Positions 6,066 to 6,897 of a DNA stretch of 6,897 nt are shown piece after piece (within the stretch, counting starts at the first letter, position 1; each line of letters opens with the position of its first letter). Location of the stretch: positions 1 to 6,897 of the forward strand of contig JABIST010000023.1 in assembly GCA_018700215.1 (NCBI GenBank). Direction: 5' to 3'. A program made the position numbers and the translations under genes. This stretch comes from Dehalococcoidia bacterium. Lineage in GTDB: Bacteria; Chloroflexota; Dehalococcoidia; UBA2979. The notes under the pieces were generated by a model. It worked only from the letters and a program-made list of their open reading frames with translations, ran no database searches and was not told where the DNA came from.

Positions 6066-6897
6066 ATGTGGCAATACGTCGCCAGACGGCTCATCGGTTC
6101 GCTGGTCGTCCTGTTCCTCGTGTCTGTGTTCGTCTTCATCACTATTCGCGCGCTTCCCGGCGATACCCTGCTCGTCAAACTTGGCGAATCGGGACAGCTC
6201 ACTGCGGAGCAAGAAGCCGTCGCCCGTGCGGAACTCGGCCTGGATGACCCCGTCCCCATTGCCTATGCCAAATGGGCTGGTGGCTTCCTCACCTTCGATC
6301 TCGGCAACTCGCTCATCTTGGAAAACACCAGCGTGCTCACCCGCATGAAGGGCGCGCTGATCCCCACGCTGGAAATCGGAATCCTCAGCGCCCTCGTTGG
6401 GCTTCCCTTCGCCATCGGACTGGGGTCTCTCTCAGCCATGCGCCAGGACACCTGGTTGGACTACCCGCTCCGGATGGTCGCCGTCGCCGGCATCTCCGTC
6501 CCCAGCTTCGTCCTCGCCACCGCGATTCTCGTCTTCCTCTCGCGACAGTGGAACTACGCTCCGCCCTTCGGCTGGGTGAACTTCTGGGAAGACCCGCTGA
6601 CGAACCTCGAGCAGGTCTATATCCCCGTCCTGATCCTCGGGTTCGGTTTCTCCGCCACCACCATGCGCATCACCCGCTCCGCGGTCCTGGAGGTCATGCG
6701 TCAGGACTTCGTCCGCACCGCCCGCTCCAAGGGCCTGCAACCTCGTGCCGTCTTCACCTCGCACATCATGCGCAACGCGCTCGTCTCCGTGACCACGCTG
6801 GTCGGCGTCCAGATCGTCTTCCTCTTCTCCGGTTCGCTCATTCTGGAAATCATCTTCGCCATCCCTGGCCTCGGACGGCTCACCCTCACCGCCATTC
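6066..6897 (+). CDS. ABC transporter permease, OppB/DppB type (3' end outside window)
   Basis: The first 277 residues of an inner-membrane permease of the peptide/nickel importer family; full members are usually about 305-340 residues, so the C terminus is cut by the window edge. The N terminus YVARRLIGSLVVLFLVSVF followed by an ALPGD motif (29-33) is the standard OppB-type opening. Hydrophobic segments lie near 9-28, 101-122, 134-158, 184-200 and 240-262. The EAA coupling loop that contacts the ATPase is clear at about 215-239: DFVRTARSKGL, then HIMRNAL. IPGLGRL near 266 matches the conserved region after it. Start ATG 6066 has only a weak AGG-containing site about 9 bases upstream, but the family alignment begins there. 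It should pair with a DppC-like permease and ATPases beyond the right edge and work with the binding protein upstream. Confidence 0.94.
   Translation, partial: MWQYVARRLIGSLVVLFLVSVFVFITIRALPGDTLLVKLGESGQLTAEQEAVARAELGLDDPVPIAYAKWAGGFLTFDLGNSLILENTSVLTRMKGALIPTLEIGILSALVGLPFAIGLGSLSAMRQDTWLDYPLRMVAVAGISVPSFVLATAILVFLSRQWNYAPPFGWVNFWEDPLTNLEQVYIPVLILGFGFSATTMRITRSAVLEVMRQDFVRTARSKGLQPRAVFTSHIMRNALVSVTTLVGVQIVFLFSGSLILEIIFAIPGLGRLTLTAI

Overview
This is a GC-rich stretch of ordinary bacterial chromosome, with closely packed genes and mostly C- or G-ending codons. The substrate-binding protein has a Tat-type lipoprotein signal followed by a glycine/serine linker. Together with the OppB/DppB-type permease and the flavin-dependent and zinc-independent oxidoreductases, this fits Chloroflexota (Thermomicrobia or Dehalococcoidia-like lineages). 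A high-GC actinobacterium cannot be excluded, and the assignment is inference from gene style only.

Left part (121-3487), small-molecule redox genes. Two minus-strand genes form a tight pair: a D-malate/tartrate dehydrogenase of the DmlA/TtuC type (1172-2257) and, 19 bases downstream, a YhbW/MsnO8-like flavin-dependent luciferase-family oxidoreductase (121-1152). Diverging from them across a 210-base gap is a zinc-independent medium-chain NADP(H) oxidoreductase of the curcumin-reductase/alkenal-reductase type (2468-3487). The gap holds an imperfect 14-base dyad and only weak promoter candidates.

Middle part (3500-4099). A small minus-strand gene (3500-3913) encodes a putative lipoprotein with a Thr/Pro/Ser-rich stalk and no recognised domain. 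It converges on the oxidoreductase with 12 bases between the stop codons. It diverges from the transport operon across a control region of about 190 bases, which carries a good sigma70-like promoter, three nested or adjacent inverted repeats and three GTCA repeats spaced exactly 9 bases apart.

Right part (4100-6897), an ABC importer operon. It begins with a family-5 (peptide/nickel/opine class) substrate-binding lipoprotein with a GTG start and a Tat signal. A strong GC hairpin in the 79-base spacer follows, then an OppB/DppB-like permease that runs off the window. The second permease and the ATPases should lie beyond the right edge. The hairpin probably sets a high binding-protein to permease ratio.

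I found no CRISPR array, insertion sequence, rRNA or tRNA, and no convincing sign of a new defence or other exotic system. The parts most worth a second look are the two divergent control regions, the unrecognised lipoprotein, and the physical link between the DmlA-type dehydrogenase and the flavin monooxygenase.
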